Origin: Ananas comosus | Taxonomy: Eukaryota > Streptophyta > Magnoliopsida > Poales > Bromeliaceae | Direction of reading: 5' to 3' | NCBI RefSeq assembly: GCF_001540865.1 | Contig: NW_017893422.1 | Span: forward strand, 1-64,000 | Length of the DNA: 64,000 nt | In this document: piece after piece, positions 54,517-64,000 of the stretch | Layout of the letters: every line of letters starts with the position of its first letter | Position numbering within the stretch: position 1 is the stretch's first letter | The notes under the pieces: generated by a model | Told to the model about the DNA's origin: nothing | Database searches by the model: none | Seen by the model: the letters and a program-made list of their open reading frames with translations, nothing else | Position numbers and translations under genes: made by a program

Positions 54517-57183
54517 TGTCACGCCCCGGGACCGGCGGAGGCCCTCCCGGTAGCGTGCCCAGACCGGCCATATGTCTACACATATAAGGCGTCTACAATA
54601 AAAGCGGAAGTAAAAGCGAGTAATAGAACAAATAGAAGGAGTGAAATAACAAGCAACTAATGATATCAGAGCGAGTAAAGTTCTAACATCTACATCAAAG
54701 TAGAGAAGTAAAGCTAGACAATAAAAGAAATCATAAGTAGTACAATATCTGTCACTAGTACAAAAATGGTGGTCTCTAGTACACTGGTAAAACCCTCAAC
54801 CTCTCGCAAAATAAAAAAAGACATCGAGAGGTAGACCACCTAGCAACTCGTCCTCGAAGGAAGCTAGCTCGAAGCCACTCCCTTCCCGCGATCCCTGGCC
54901 TTACCCTGCGTGGAAGGCTCTGAAAAACATCGAGAAAAAGAGAGCGTGAGAACTATAATTTATAGTTCCCAGTGGGCAATTACTGACCTCAGCTCAATGC
55001 ACCACTAGGCCCCAAAAGAAAAGGGTAAGTAACGACATATAGTAATATGGAACAAATAGCGGGCACGAAAACTGCTGAAGGAAAGCATGAATGAAATGCT
55101 ATACTACTATGTCTCCAATAAGCATGGTGTCATGGTGATGTACCTCTACGCTATCATAGGGTAATATATCCGATGCATATTAATATGTCTCAACATAATA
55201 AATAAGTAAACCTCACAATGCAATATGTCAATGTATAAGGGTAAACTCTATCCAAACAACCGAGTATACTACGATGCAATAATGAAACCGGCAAGTATAC
55301 TAAATGTACCAATGCTAAAACATAAGCGTGTCCAAGTAATCCAACTACTAATCCTATCTAGTAGTGATTGTTCATATTCAACACCGTGTCGATTTCCATT
55401 TCCAATTTAAGGACCTACCCAAGGTAGTCCAGCTTGTGCCGCCTAAGTGCCTGTGGTAGCCCAACATCCCTACTATTGGGATGTGTCTGTCCCACTCGAC
55501 CCCGTAGGCTTCTCAATACCGCACGAGCGAACGTAGTCGCGTAGGCTAACTCCGGAGTGCCGGCTTGTAGGGAGCGACCCTCACAAGCATGTGCGAATGA
55601 GCACAAATGGCAAGCAAGCAAAGTCCAAGTCTCAAGTATCCAATCCTCATGTCTCTAACATGGTATAGTTACTAGCATCCCGAAGATCTAGTTCAAGTTA
55701 TAAGTGAAGTCCCAACACACACTTGCTTAGTGCCTCTTCATGACACTTAAGCTCCACAACTAATCATGTTCCAATTAAGACATTAACATTAATGCTCACT
55801 ATGCCCCGGGCCCCAATGCCTCTTTGTGACATCGGCCCAATCTCACATATCCTCTAAGTCCCTAAGCCTCTCTAGGCTTCCAAAAATCCCTAATGTCACA
55901 TCTGGTATAAAGTTTGAATGCATGAAAGCAAGGTTCGTTTTCGTAATAGGGATTGTAATTTCAAGTCTCAACTAGAATGCTAGGTCACACATGCATGCTC
56001 TCTACTATATAGAGGTCCCAAAATTTACTATACATAACCTATGCATGTTAAGCATTCTAAAATTCATAATAAATACATTTAACATGAAAATGCAAGAATT
56101 TCAACTTTACGAAGCATTTAACACAAAATATGAGCATTTCTCATATTGTATGCTAGGCCAAACCCACCGAACGTTGCGAAGCTCTTCGTTTCGCCGAACC
56201 AAGTTGTCCCCGAGTCTCAAAATATCCTAAAAGTATTGAGCGACAAGATACACGGGCATTACGATCATCACATAATATCAAACTTTAACAAATTTAGCAA
56301 AAGGGCTAAAACTCACTTAAGGTGTGGAAAATCTCTCTCAAGCTCCAAAAGAGAGCTAAGTCCCTTCCAAACCAAGCCCAAGGAAGGTTCTAATCCAACC
56401 TATTTAGCCCCAAAAGCCCTAGATTCAAAATACCCAAAAATAAGCCCTAAGTCTCAAAACTAGGGTTTCATCTCAAAATCCTCAATAAAACTCAAATCTA
56501 GAGGAAAGAACATGATGCTTACCTCTTAGAAGCTTCAAATCAAGCTCTAAACTCTCCAAGTCCAAGGATCTTCCCTCAACTTTGCTCCAAACCCAAGCTC
56601 CAAGCCTAAACAATGGTGGAAATGCCTCCAACAAGCAAAAGAGAAGCTTTAATCTCTTTAAATCCCACCAAAAACCAAAGAAATCCAAAGGAGAATCAAG
56701 GAGAGCTCCCTTACCTCTATCCCTGCTGTGGCAAACTCAGGAGAAAGCCCTAAGGGCGTGGGGGTACTAATAGAGATGCCACAAATGCGAAAAACCCCCT
56801 GCAGTTCGAACTGCTCAGATTCTGCCAAAGTGTACCGGTACACGGGAAAGTGTACCGGTACACATCCTACGAAAATGCAAACCCGAGGCTCGGGTTCGCA
56901 ATCTGCCACAAGTGTACCGGTACAACCATCAAGGGCGTACCGGTACAAAGTGTGTACCGGTACAGCCATCAAGAGTGTACCGGTACACCTTGTGCAGAGT
57001 GCAATCCGAGGGTAGCCTATGTCCAACTCTTTAGTGACCATAGCGCTACGCAAAATACTACAATCCTCGGGATGCGAGCCATAGGTCGGAACACTGTCAA
57101 CGACCCACCAGAAAGTCTGGAAAAACTCGGGACACTGTCCAAACACTCGAACCTCGCAATTTGCAAAGGTCCAGTGCGTCACA
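54517..57183 (-). mobile_element. Solo gypsy LTR, minus orientation, 2667 bp
   Basis: In reverse complement it starts TGTGACGCACTGG (57183) and ends GGGGCGTGACA (54517). The duplication tatgc lies at 54512-54516 and 57184-57188. It is the cleanest solo LTR of the window and belongs to the element B/C family. It has a GTACCGGTAC array at 56831-56988 and the hairpin GAACTATA...TATAGTTC at 54950-54968. It has no internal coding sequence. Confidence 0.96.
56831..56988 (-). repeat. GTACCGGTAC palindrome array
   Basis: Six GTGTACCGGTACA units, nearly all perfect, inside the solo LTR. Confidence 0.92.
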
Positions 57184-58020
57184 TATGCATTGTAGGATAA
57201 ATGTGCATTTTCATTTCCTTATACTTTCCTAAATGATATCATAGTGTGAGTTGAATGCTTGATATAGCGAATAGATAAGGATTGGGTCGAGACATTCAAT
57301 CCTATAGTGTTGAGATAAGAGATGGACTCGATAGTTGACAAAAAACAAACGAGTGGCATGAAAACAACAATGACAACAGAACGAGTGGCATAAAACTGTT
57401 GTTTTGCAGGCATTGTATTAGTAGTTGCATTAGATGGTTTGATATCTATCTTTATTGAAATACATATGCCTGAAATAGACCTAGTGGCCGAATCGGCGCG
57501 GTCGGCGGCCGAACCCACTCACAACTTCGTTCTAGTTCTCATTACCACTAACCGTGTAGATCCGTGCGCGAGCGGGGCGGCGGAGGATCGAGGCAAGAGT
57601 ATCGCGCTGTAGATAGCGGCCTCGGAGTTTATAGGCATACCCTATATTTTGGTGTATTCAACTTTTGTACGTTGAACTAGTAAGGATAAATGATGTAATT
57701 CATATATTTTGGGTTAAAGCCAATGTGATGTAAATGAATGGATAGAATGAATGTAAATGTAACAGTTTACTTGTGTTTGATTCAAAGGTAATCAAATAAC
57801 ATGTATGTGGATAAATGTTTAGTTAGTATCGATGCTTTCACGTGTATGTTGTTGTTTGCCCTCGTGCAAACCTTGTATATCTTGCAATTTCTTTCTTGAC
57901 TTGCTTGTAATATACATGTTGGTTGAGCCTTGGGCGGACAGGGGAGGTGCTGTCCGTTCAGCGTCTGTTACGTGCTCGAATCCGACCAAATTGGCGGAGC
58001 TCGAGGCGTGACAGATAGTG

Positions 58021-58032
58021 TGGTATCAGAGC
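58021..58032 (+). other. Second primer-binding site after element D's LTR
   Basis: TGGTATCAGAGC, 7 bp after the LTR end at 58013. With the PPT at 53588 it shows that one LTR serves two internal regions. Confidence 0.94.
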
Positions 58033-58349
58033 GATGTGAAAGCAAAAGTCTAGGATGGACTTAGGGACCTTAGGATTGGAAACCTTAGGAACTTAGGACA
58101 CGTATGACGTGGACTTGGAGATGCGAAGGCTATGAATTGGGTTATGATGGAACTTCTCTAAACGGAAATAGAGATGGATTCAAGGGAATGTTTGTTTTTT
58201 TTTAAGGGATTATGTGGGGTGGACGACTACATAATGCCGAGAGTAGAAAATGAACATACCTGATTGCTTTCGTATGATTGGGTAGTTGTTTGGAACGTGT
58301 GAGGTCGCGGATGTCAAGTACTAACGCGTGTGCTACATTTCAGGAACAG

Positions 58350-59234
58350 ATGTCCCAGAGACGTTATACGCGTCGATCCGTTTCGGCACTACCTGATGAG
58401 GTGCCCGAGCAAGTTGGATCCGTTGAAGTCCAAGAGTTGCGGGCCCAAGCAGCAGCTTTGACTGGGGCTATGCGACAGCAGGGGGAGCAGATAGGACGGC
58501 TCCATGAGTTGGTGGCTCGACAGGCGGTGGCGGCTGCACCTGTACCTCAGGACCCGCCTGCAACTGTAGCACCTACTCCGGTGGCGGCGGCACCGGTGAT
58601 GGCTATTCCTTCGACGGCTTCGGGTTCTTCGGCTCCTATCCCGAAGGCACTTGAGGCCGAGCAGGAGCAGTCGTTGGCGGTGTTGACGGCCTTCAAGCGG
58701 TTTAATCCTCCGACCTTTTTGGGTGATGTGAAGGACCCATGGTTGATGGAGTCGTGGCTTTCCGCGATGGAGGCGCTGTTCAAGGATATTTACACCCTCG
58801 AGAAGGATAAGGTTCATCTGGCGGCTCACTGTTTAGAGGGGCCGGCTCGATCATAGTGGACGCGAGTAAAGAATGGTCGGTCTTTAGACCCGGCTACTAT
58901 GACTTGGGAGACGTTCCGGGAAATCCTATTAATGGAATACTTCCCCAAAAGAGACAAGTGGAAGATCAAGGAGGACTTTCGTAAGTTGAGACAAGGAAAC
59001 CGATCGGTGCGAGAGTACGAAAGGGAGTGCTCGCACATGGTTGATTGCGTTCCGGGCTTGGTTCATGGAGACCGGGACCGAGCGGAGGTCTTTGAGCGCG
59101 AGTTGCGGCCGAAAATATTTAAGACTATTCATGCGCTCCGGCTAAAGGCCTACGAGGAGGTGCTTGATCGCGCATTATGAGTAGAGCGCAGCAACGCCAT
59201 TGTGCGCAAGGAACGCGAGGCGTTTGAAAGGGGC
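58350..59234 (+). pseudogene. Gag of the second internal region of element D
   Basis: ATG at 58350 (MSQRRYTRRS). The N-terminus has a coiled-coil-like stretch (VEVQELRAQAAALTGAMRQQ), then a Pro/Ala/Thr linker and the gag core (AVLTAFKRFNPPTFLGD; REYERECSHMVDCVPGLVHGDRDRAEVFERELRP). In-frame stops are at 58854-58856 (TAG) and 59178-59180 (TGA), both at Trp positions of related gags. It is cut at 59235 by an LTR insertion, before the zinc knuckles. It is related to element A gag. Confidence 0.92.
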
Positions 59235-59624
59235 TGTAACCCCCGAGGTTTCGAAAGAAATTATCGAACTTTAGCTAAAATGACTAAAGTATGCGAAGAA
59301 GATGGATGGACAAGTCCCAATTAACATTCCATCACTGTTGGAAGGCTAAAAGTAAGCTCTAAAAGAGTTGGAAGGGTTTCGGCATCGAATGGCGCGAAGT
59401 TGTGAGATATCGAATTTCAACGATATTGGCTAACTTTGGCCAAATGGACCAAAGTGGGCGACTGAACGGTTGGGACAAGTTCCATTCGGTATTCCAACAA
59501 GTTTGGAAGAGTAAAAATGAGTTCCAAAGGTGTTGGAATGGTTTTGACATCGATCGGCGCGAAGTAGAGCCGAAACGAAGTGAAAACAACATTCTGGAGC
59601 TCTCGGGTTTAAGGCTGCCAGGCC

Positions 59625-59870
59625 TTGTACCGGAACAAGGGGGCTTACGGGTTTAAGGCTGCCAGGCCTTGTACCGGAACAAGGGGGCTTGTACGGGTAC
59701 AAGCACTGCGCAATCGAGAAACCGAGCTCTCGGTTTGGGGGGCTGCCAGGCCTTGTACCGGAACAAGGGGGCTTGTACGGGTACAAGCACTGCGCAACCG
59801 AGAAACCGAGCCTCGAGTTGGGCTGTCTGCCAGGCCTTGTACCGGTACAAGGAACCCTGTACCGATACAA
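59625..59870 (+). repeat. Decayed GTACCGGTAC array with tandem duplications
   Basis: CTTGTACCGGAACAAG and CTTGTACGGGTACAAG units alternate. A 40-bp unit is duplicated near 59605-59685, and a ~96-bp unit near 59650-59840 is repeated. The longer palindrome CTTGTACCGGTACAAG is seen once intact near the end. Confidence 0.87.
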
Positions 59871-61689
59871 AGGACCCAGAATAGCAGATCAGTTTGGAAA
59901 AATAGAAAAACTGAGGGGCCTTTTGGGATATTGTTACAATACATGTGAGAGGGTATTAGAGAGGGCTTTTTCACTCTCTCTCTCTCTCCCTCAGCCCCCT
60001 CCCTCTCCCTCTGTTCGTGTGAAGCAGGGAAGAAGAAAGAAAGAAAGAAAAGAGAGAAAAGAGAAAGAGAAGAAGAAAAAGAGAAGAAGAAGTTGGAGAA
60101 GATGGAGAAGAAGATCTAGAAGGAGATCTTCATCCTCTCCTTCATCTTCCTTGGGCCATTGGAGCTCTTTTAGAGGTAAGCTCTAACCCTAAAATGGCAT
60201 TTCTAGGGTTTAGGGTTTTTGGTTGCTTTTGAGTGGTTCAAATGGAACCCATTTGAGTTGGAGAAGATGGTTCTAGCTCATATTGAAGCTTTGAACCATG
60301 GATTGCACCATTGATGCAAACCTAGGGTTAGGGTTTGGGTTTTGAACCCTAGATCTTGATTTTTGATCTCCCTACAAGTTTTAGAACCTTGTAGAAACCA
60401 ACAACACATGAAATCCATGTTGTTCTTCGTAGTGCTCTAATGGTGGAATCCTAGGGTTTGTTCTAAACGCCCTAAGGATGATTCTAATGAGATGGAAACA
60501 AGTTTAGAGAGCTTCTTGGGTGGTTCTAGGCTTAATTATACTTAGCTATGAGATTAGTCCCGAGAAATTTGATTATGACATTGTTAGGGCACCAAAATTG
60601 GGGCTTTTGCATCCGGGTGTTTCTAAGGCAAATTGGCCTTGTAGAAACCTAATTGGGGACCTAACGAACGTGTTGGTGCGCTCGGTTCGGCAATCCGACG
60701 AGCGTACGCGAAGTTATTGACGAAATGGTCGGTTTTGGTACAGATAGCCGCAGCACGCGGAATAAAGGTCTAAAAATCATGAGATCGGAACTGGAGCACC
60801 TTGGAGTCAAGGAATAAACTCCGGAAAAGACGGATCACGGTTCGGAGGTCGTTTGGAAGTCGCGCAAGAGTTCGGGCCAAACCGGGCAACGGTTGCCGCG
60901 GGAGGCCGATTGTAAGTGACTACAAGCAATCGGAGCGCGTGTTAAGGTGGGTTGGTTTACCGAAGCGACTAGGTCGCCCTTATGTCTAATTATTAGACTT
61001 TCATGTTGATGCGTGATGATAATCGGCATAGTTGATGCTAAGTAGAAATGCATAATATGATGTAGATGCTAAAGTAGATGCATATAAAAGATTATATGTA
61101 CGCATGTAAACTAGATGGATGCATGTAAACGTAATGCATAGAATGAAATGCATATTGATGATATAAGTTAAAATGAGATTAAATGTGCATGAGAACTAGG
61201 TTGATAACCCTAGAATGATTAAAGTAAATGCTGCTATGCTAAAGTATAAATGATAAGCATGATATAAGAATGGTAAATGCAAGTGCATATTAAGAATGCT
61301 AAGGAACATATATAGGTGGACATGAATAAACCTATAGATCGAGTGGTATTTAACCTAGAGTTTTGAACGTAGGTTAAATAAGAATGATGCTAAGCCTAAT
61401 GTACAGAACATAGGTTGTGAAATGAAAGCTGCTTAACCTAGAGTCAAGTGAACCTAGGTTGGAAAAGAATGATGATCCTAGTGTAATAAATCTAGGCTAA
61501 GAATGTGAAAGCAATAAACCTAAAGTAATAACTTAGGTTGTGTAAAGGATGATGAACCTAGAGTCAATTGGACCTAGGAGATAAAGGCTTAGACCTAGAG
61601 AGGTCAGTTCCATAGGGTTAAGACCAACCCTTGGTTAATGTGATATGGATTCCGGAATCCCAAAGCTTGCTGATGCACCCAAAGTGGTG

Positions 61690-61910
61690 TGGGGTGTGTG
61701 CGACGATTTCGCTGCCCAGGGGCTAGAGAACCATTGTCGTGGCGTGTGTGCGACGATTTCGCTGCCGAATGGTTAGCCAGTTTGTGGATCCTACCGCCTG
61801 TTGACTGAACCACTGTCGTGGCGTGTGTGCGACGATTTCGCCGCCGGGTGACTAAGTCATTGAACCTAGGCCGTTGTTGGGTGAGGTGCGATTCGTTCGC
61901 CGCCAGACGG
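61690..61910 (+). repeat. Interspersed direct repeat GTGTGCGACGATTTCGCTGCC
   Basis: Three copies near 61697, 61743 and 61822 and a shorter one near 61885, separated by 'atggttagcc'-like spacers. It is homologous to 44778-45000 in another LTR family. Confidence 0.83.
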
Positions 61911-62572
61911 CTAGGACAGGAGTACGGTGAGCTGTTGCCAGCTGAGGTGCATGTGAGAGTTCCTTCACCTCGAGCTAGACAGTGCGCGGACTATCCGCGA
62001 TTGATTGACTCAATACCGAGTCGGGTGGCTTGTTGACTAAGGTAAAGTGACCTTAGAGTAGAATGCCAAAAGCTAAGATATAGCATGGTTCAAGAATGTT
62101 AAGAGTAAAGAATAGCTAAGGAACAAAGAATGACTAAAGAATAATGAATAGCTAAAGAAAGGAATAGCTAAGAGCTAAAAGTAAGCATAAAATGACAAAG
62201 AGTAAAGAATGATTAAGAACATAAGTAGTGTTAAAGTAACCTACTTCCATGATTCCAGGTATTGCATATTGCATTTTGTGAGGCATGACATGTATTTCAA
62301 TTGAATATATATATCTGTTGTATATTGTTCATCTAACATATTGCAGTGCCTCGTTAGACCTGTTGGCTGAGCTTGTTCTCTTGGGTGGCTAAACCCACTT
62401 GTAACACTCCACATCCCTCGTAAATCGTGCCGAGTTCCGTCAAAACGAACGGAACACGGAATTGAACGAGTTAAAGTGGACCCTAAGTGCATTGGAGTTC
62501 ATAAACGGAGCAAAAAGGGACCCGGAGAGCAAATTTGGAAATCTGGCTAAGTCCCAGATTTTGAGCTCTCGG

Positions 62573-62797
62573 GGACCGGTCCCTGAAGGAGAGACCGGTC
62601 CCCGTGCGCGTAGCCTGCCAGGAAATCCTGAGGCATCCGGTCCCTGGTGGTGAGACCGGTCCTCGGGAGACCGGTCCCTGACAGGCAGACCGGTCCCTCG
62701 CTGCGCAACGGCCGAAAAACTCGAAAATTTGGCTAAGTCCTGGAAAACCCCCGTTCGGGAACCGGTCCCTGGTCGGGGAGACCGGTCCCCGAAGGCG
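62573..62797 (+). repeat. ACCGGT palindrome array
   Basis: About eight GGACCGGTCCC or GAGACCGGTCC units. The array ends about 70 bp before the TATA box. Confidence 0.9.
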
Positions 62798-62865
62798 AAA
62801 AGTGCCCAGTCTGGGCAGTTCAAGTGGAAACAAGTAGAGGGGCTTAAGTGCAATTGTTACCACAC

Positions 62866-62872
62866 TATATAT
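62866..62872 (+). promoter_or_regulatory. TATA box of the LTR promoter
   Basis: TATATAT in cactatatatggccc, between the palindrome array and the CT-rich leader. It is the clearest gypsy TATA box of the window. Start of transcription is expected near 62895-62905 in the CT tract. Confidence 0.7.
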
Positions 62873-64000
62873 GGCCCAACCCCTCTCTCCCACAGCCATT
62901 TCTCTCCTCCTCTCTCATTTTCTCTCTTTCTCTCTCTAGAACTCCTCTAGAACTTGGAGAAGAAGAAGAAGAGCTTGGAGAAGAAGGTGGATTTGGAGGC
63001 TTTGGAGGTTCTAGGAGCTCTCCAACAAGAAGAATCTTGGTGGAGCTTGGACTAGAGGTAAGTTTTGTAAGGTTTTCCTCTAGGGTTTGGATTTTGGTTA
63101 AGAGATTTGGAGCTTTGTGCTCCTTAGAGGTTTTAGAAGCTCTTTTGAGCCATGAACACCATGGAACCCATGAGAGCTCAAGGTGCTCTCATGGTGAATC
63201 CTTGGAGATGATGTTTGGAGCCCTAGGGTTGGTACCAAAGGTCTAGAAACCTTATTAGGATGCTTCTTAGATGATCCTATGCTATTCTTTGCGTAGGGTT
63301 GGGATCGATTTATGGGAAAACCCTAAATGGCAAGATTAGGGCTTGAATTTGGGGTTTTTGCCCTAGGATTTTTCGGGGACAAATTGACCCCGTAGAAACC
63401 CAATTGGGGGTGCCCAAAACACGTTGGACAACTTCGTTTAATATTTCGAAAATGTTAGAGTATAGTTCATGTACAAAAAGGCCTAATATGGCACTATTTG
63501 ATTATAGGGCGCGGAATCGGCTTTCGTATAGTGCGGGGGCCTTAATATTCTACACCCACACGACTCATAGAGGTGGGGGGTGCACGCCGGAATCGTTGGA
63601 TTCCCCTCTATGTCTGTTTCTCTATTTTTGAGCATATATATATATACCCATTCATGCATAGTAGGGTAGCTACATGTGGAACTTGGTTTGACTTCATTTT
63701 TATGCTTCTAACGTAGTTGAACATAGAGAATGATAGAACCAAAACGGACATGTGTGATTGGACCCTCGAGATGTGTGAATGTAAGAATGGACTTGGACAT
63801 TAGAAAACAAGGGTGTCATTGACATAGAAACAAGAATTGCATTGAGAGATGACCGTTGAAAATAGTTTGACCCATAGTGACATGGTCGAAGATAAGGCCT
63901 TGAAAGTGGCAAAAATAAATAGGTAGAGACCTATCGTGATATTGGCATTGTGACTAGTGGCTATGAATCCTCAAGTTGAGGATTAGATCGACACTCACCT

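Larger units (their letters stand above)
53598..58013 (+). repeat. Element D 3' LTR, split by a solo LTR
   Basis: Its own sequence is 53598-54516 and 57189-58013, about 1.74 kb. It ends GAGGCGTGACA. It has an ACCGGT array (53775-54003), TATA-like ctatatga (54085-54092) and a CT-rich leader (54100-54180). It is unusual in being followed directly by a PBS and gag, so it also acts as a 5' LTR. Confidence 0.9.
59235..62399 (+). repeat. Gypsy LTR, plus orientation, cut at its 3' part
   Basis: It starts TGTAACCCCCGAGG; ggggc (59230-59234) is the likely left target duplication. A GTACCGGTAC array is followed by a CT-rich leader (59970-60015), a GAA-rich tract and A/T-rich sequence with 'aacctaggtt'-type repeats (61330-61590). 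The repeat GTGTGCGACGATTTCGCYGCC lies at 61690-61910. It stops at 62399 in the middle of the CCCACT...GAACTAT segment, where another LTR starts. It has no gene. Confidence 0.85.
62400..64000 (+). repeat. Gypsy LTR, plus orientation, runs off the window
   Basis: It starts TGTAACACTCCACATCC, the same family as 19676. An ACCGGT array is at 62573-62797, a TATA box at 62866-62872, a CT-rich leader at 62880-62937, then GA-rich and A/T-rich sequence. The 3' end lies beyond 64000. Short open frames in the leader are low-complexity by-products. Confidence 0.87.

Noticed and set aside
1..64000. tRNA, rRNA or known small-RNA genes
   Set aside because: I saw no cloverleaf with A and B boxes and no rRNA-like block. 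The tRNA-complementary TGGTATCAGAGC sites are primer-binding sites.

Overview
The window is repeat-only DNA from a large plant genome. It is an angiosperm and probably a monocot: the one host-like coding scrap is GC-rich, and the elements are Tekay/Del-like chromoviruses. I cannot name the species from sequence alone. I found no intact host gene, tRNA or rRNA. Almost every base belongs to Ty3/gypsy LTR retrotransposons with long LTRs (about 1.6 to 3.7 kb), a primer-binding site TGGTATCAGAGC (initiator-Met tRNA), a gag-protease-RT-RNase H-integrase-chromodomain order, and LTR ends TGT...ACA. One Ty1/copia element is also present.

Layout. 1-5650: overlapping LTR fragments, including a plus-strand solo LTR (1438-4905, target duplication tttca). 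5656-19106: an old minus-strand pol split by a plus-strand solo LTR (7278-18483, agtcg), which itself holds two minus-strand insertions (7589-9236, ccggt; 11045-17962, gttgt). 19107-21187: two more LTR pieces. 21188-41664: a minus-strand solo LTR (ggtgt) split by element A (22582-40510, taaag). A is split by element B (from 29970), and B's 3' LTR is split by a copia element (from 38598). 41878-59234: element D, with a solo LTR in its 5' LTR (42169-45857, gagag), element C in its interior, and a solo LTR in its 3' LTR (54517-57183, tatgc). D's 3' LTR is followed by a second PBS and gag, as in a tandem element. 59235-64000: two further LTRs. Eight insertions have matching 5-bp duplications on both sides, so the nesting order is well supported.

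The most surprising signal is that two blocks are written backwards but not complemented. Positions 1870-3224 are the string reversal of ordinary LTR sequence. Positions 12019-16017 read as a gag-protease-RT-RNase H gene plus LTR only when each base is complemented in place, left to right. No six-frame search can see this. I know of no biological process that produces it, so I read it as a gap-filling error. Both blocks end at an N, and other Ns sit at an exact 115-bp duplication (44099), a copia-to-gypsy mis-join (40287) and a join to a host-like fragment (9212).

The most interesting biological signal is promoter architecture. Several LTR families carry dense arrays of short perfect palindromes (GACCGGTC, GTACCGGTAC or, in the copia LTR, GGGCGCCC), typically just upstream of a TATA-like motif and, in gypsy, a CT-rich leader. 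A second conserved feature is a hairpin GAACTAT...ATAGTTC about 450 bp from the LTR 3' end, found in every well-preserved gypsy LTR.

No element is demonstrably autonomous. Element B is the closest, with a 1112-codon open pol, but it has a broken gag, one stop near the pol end and a hidden 3' end.
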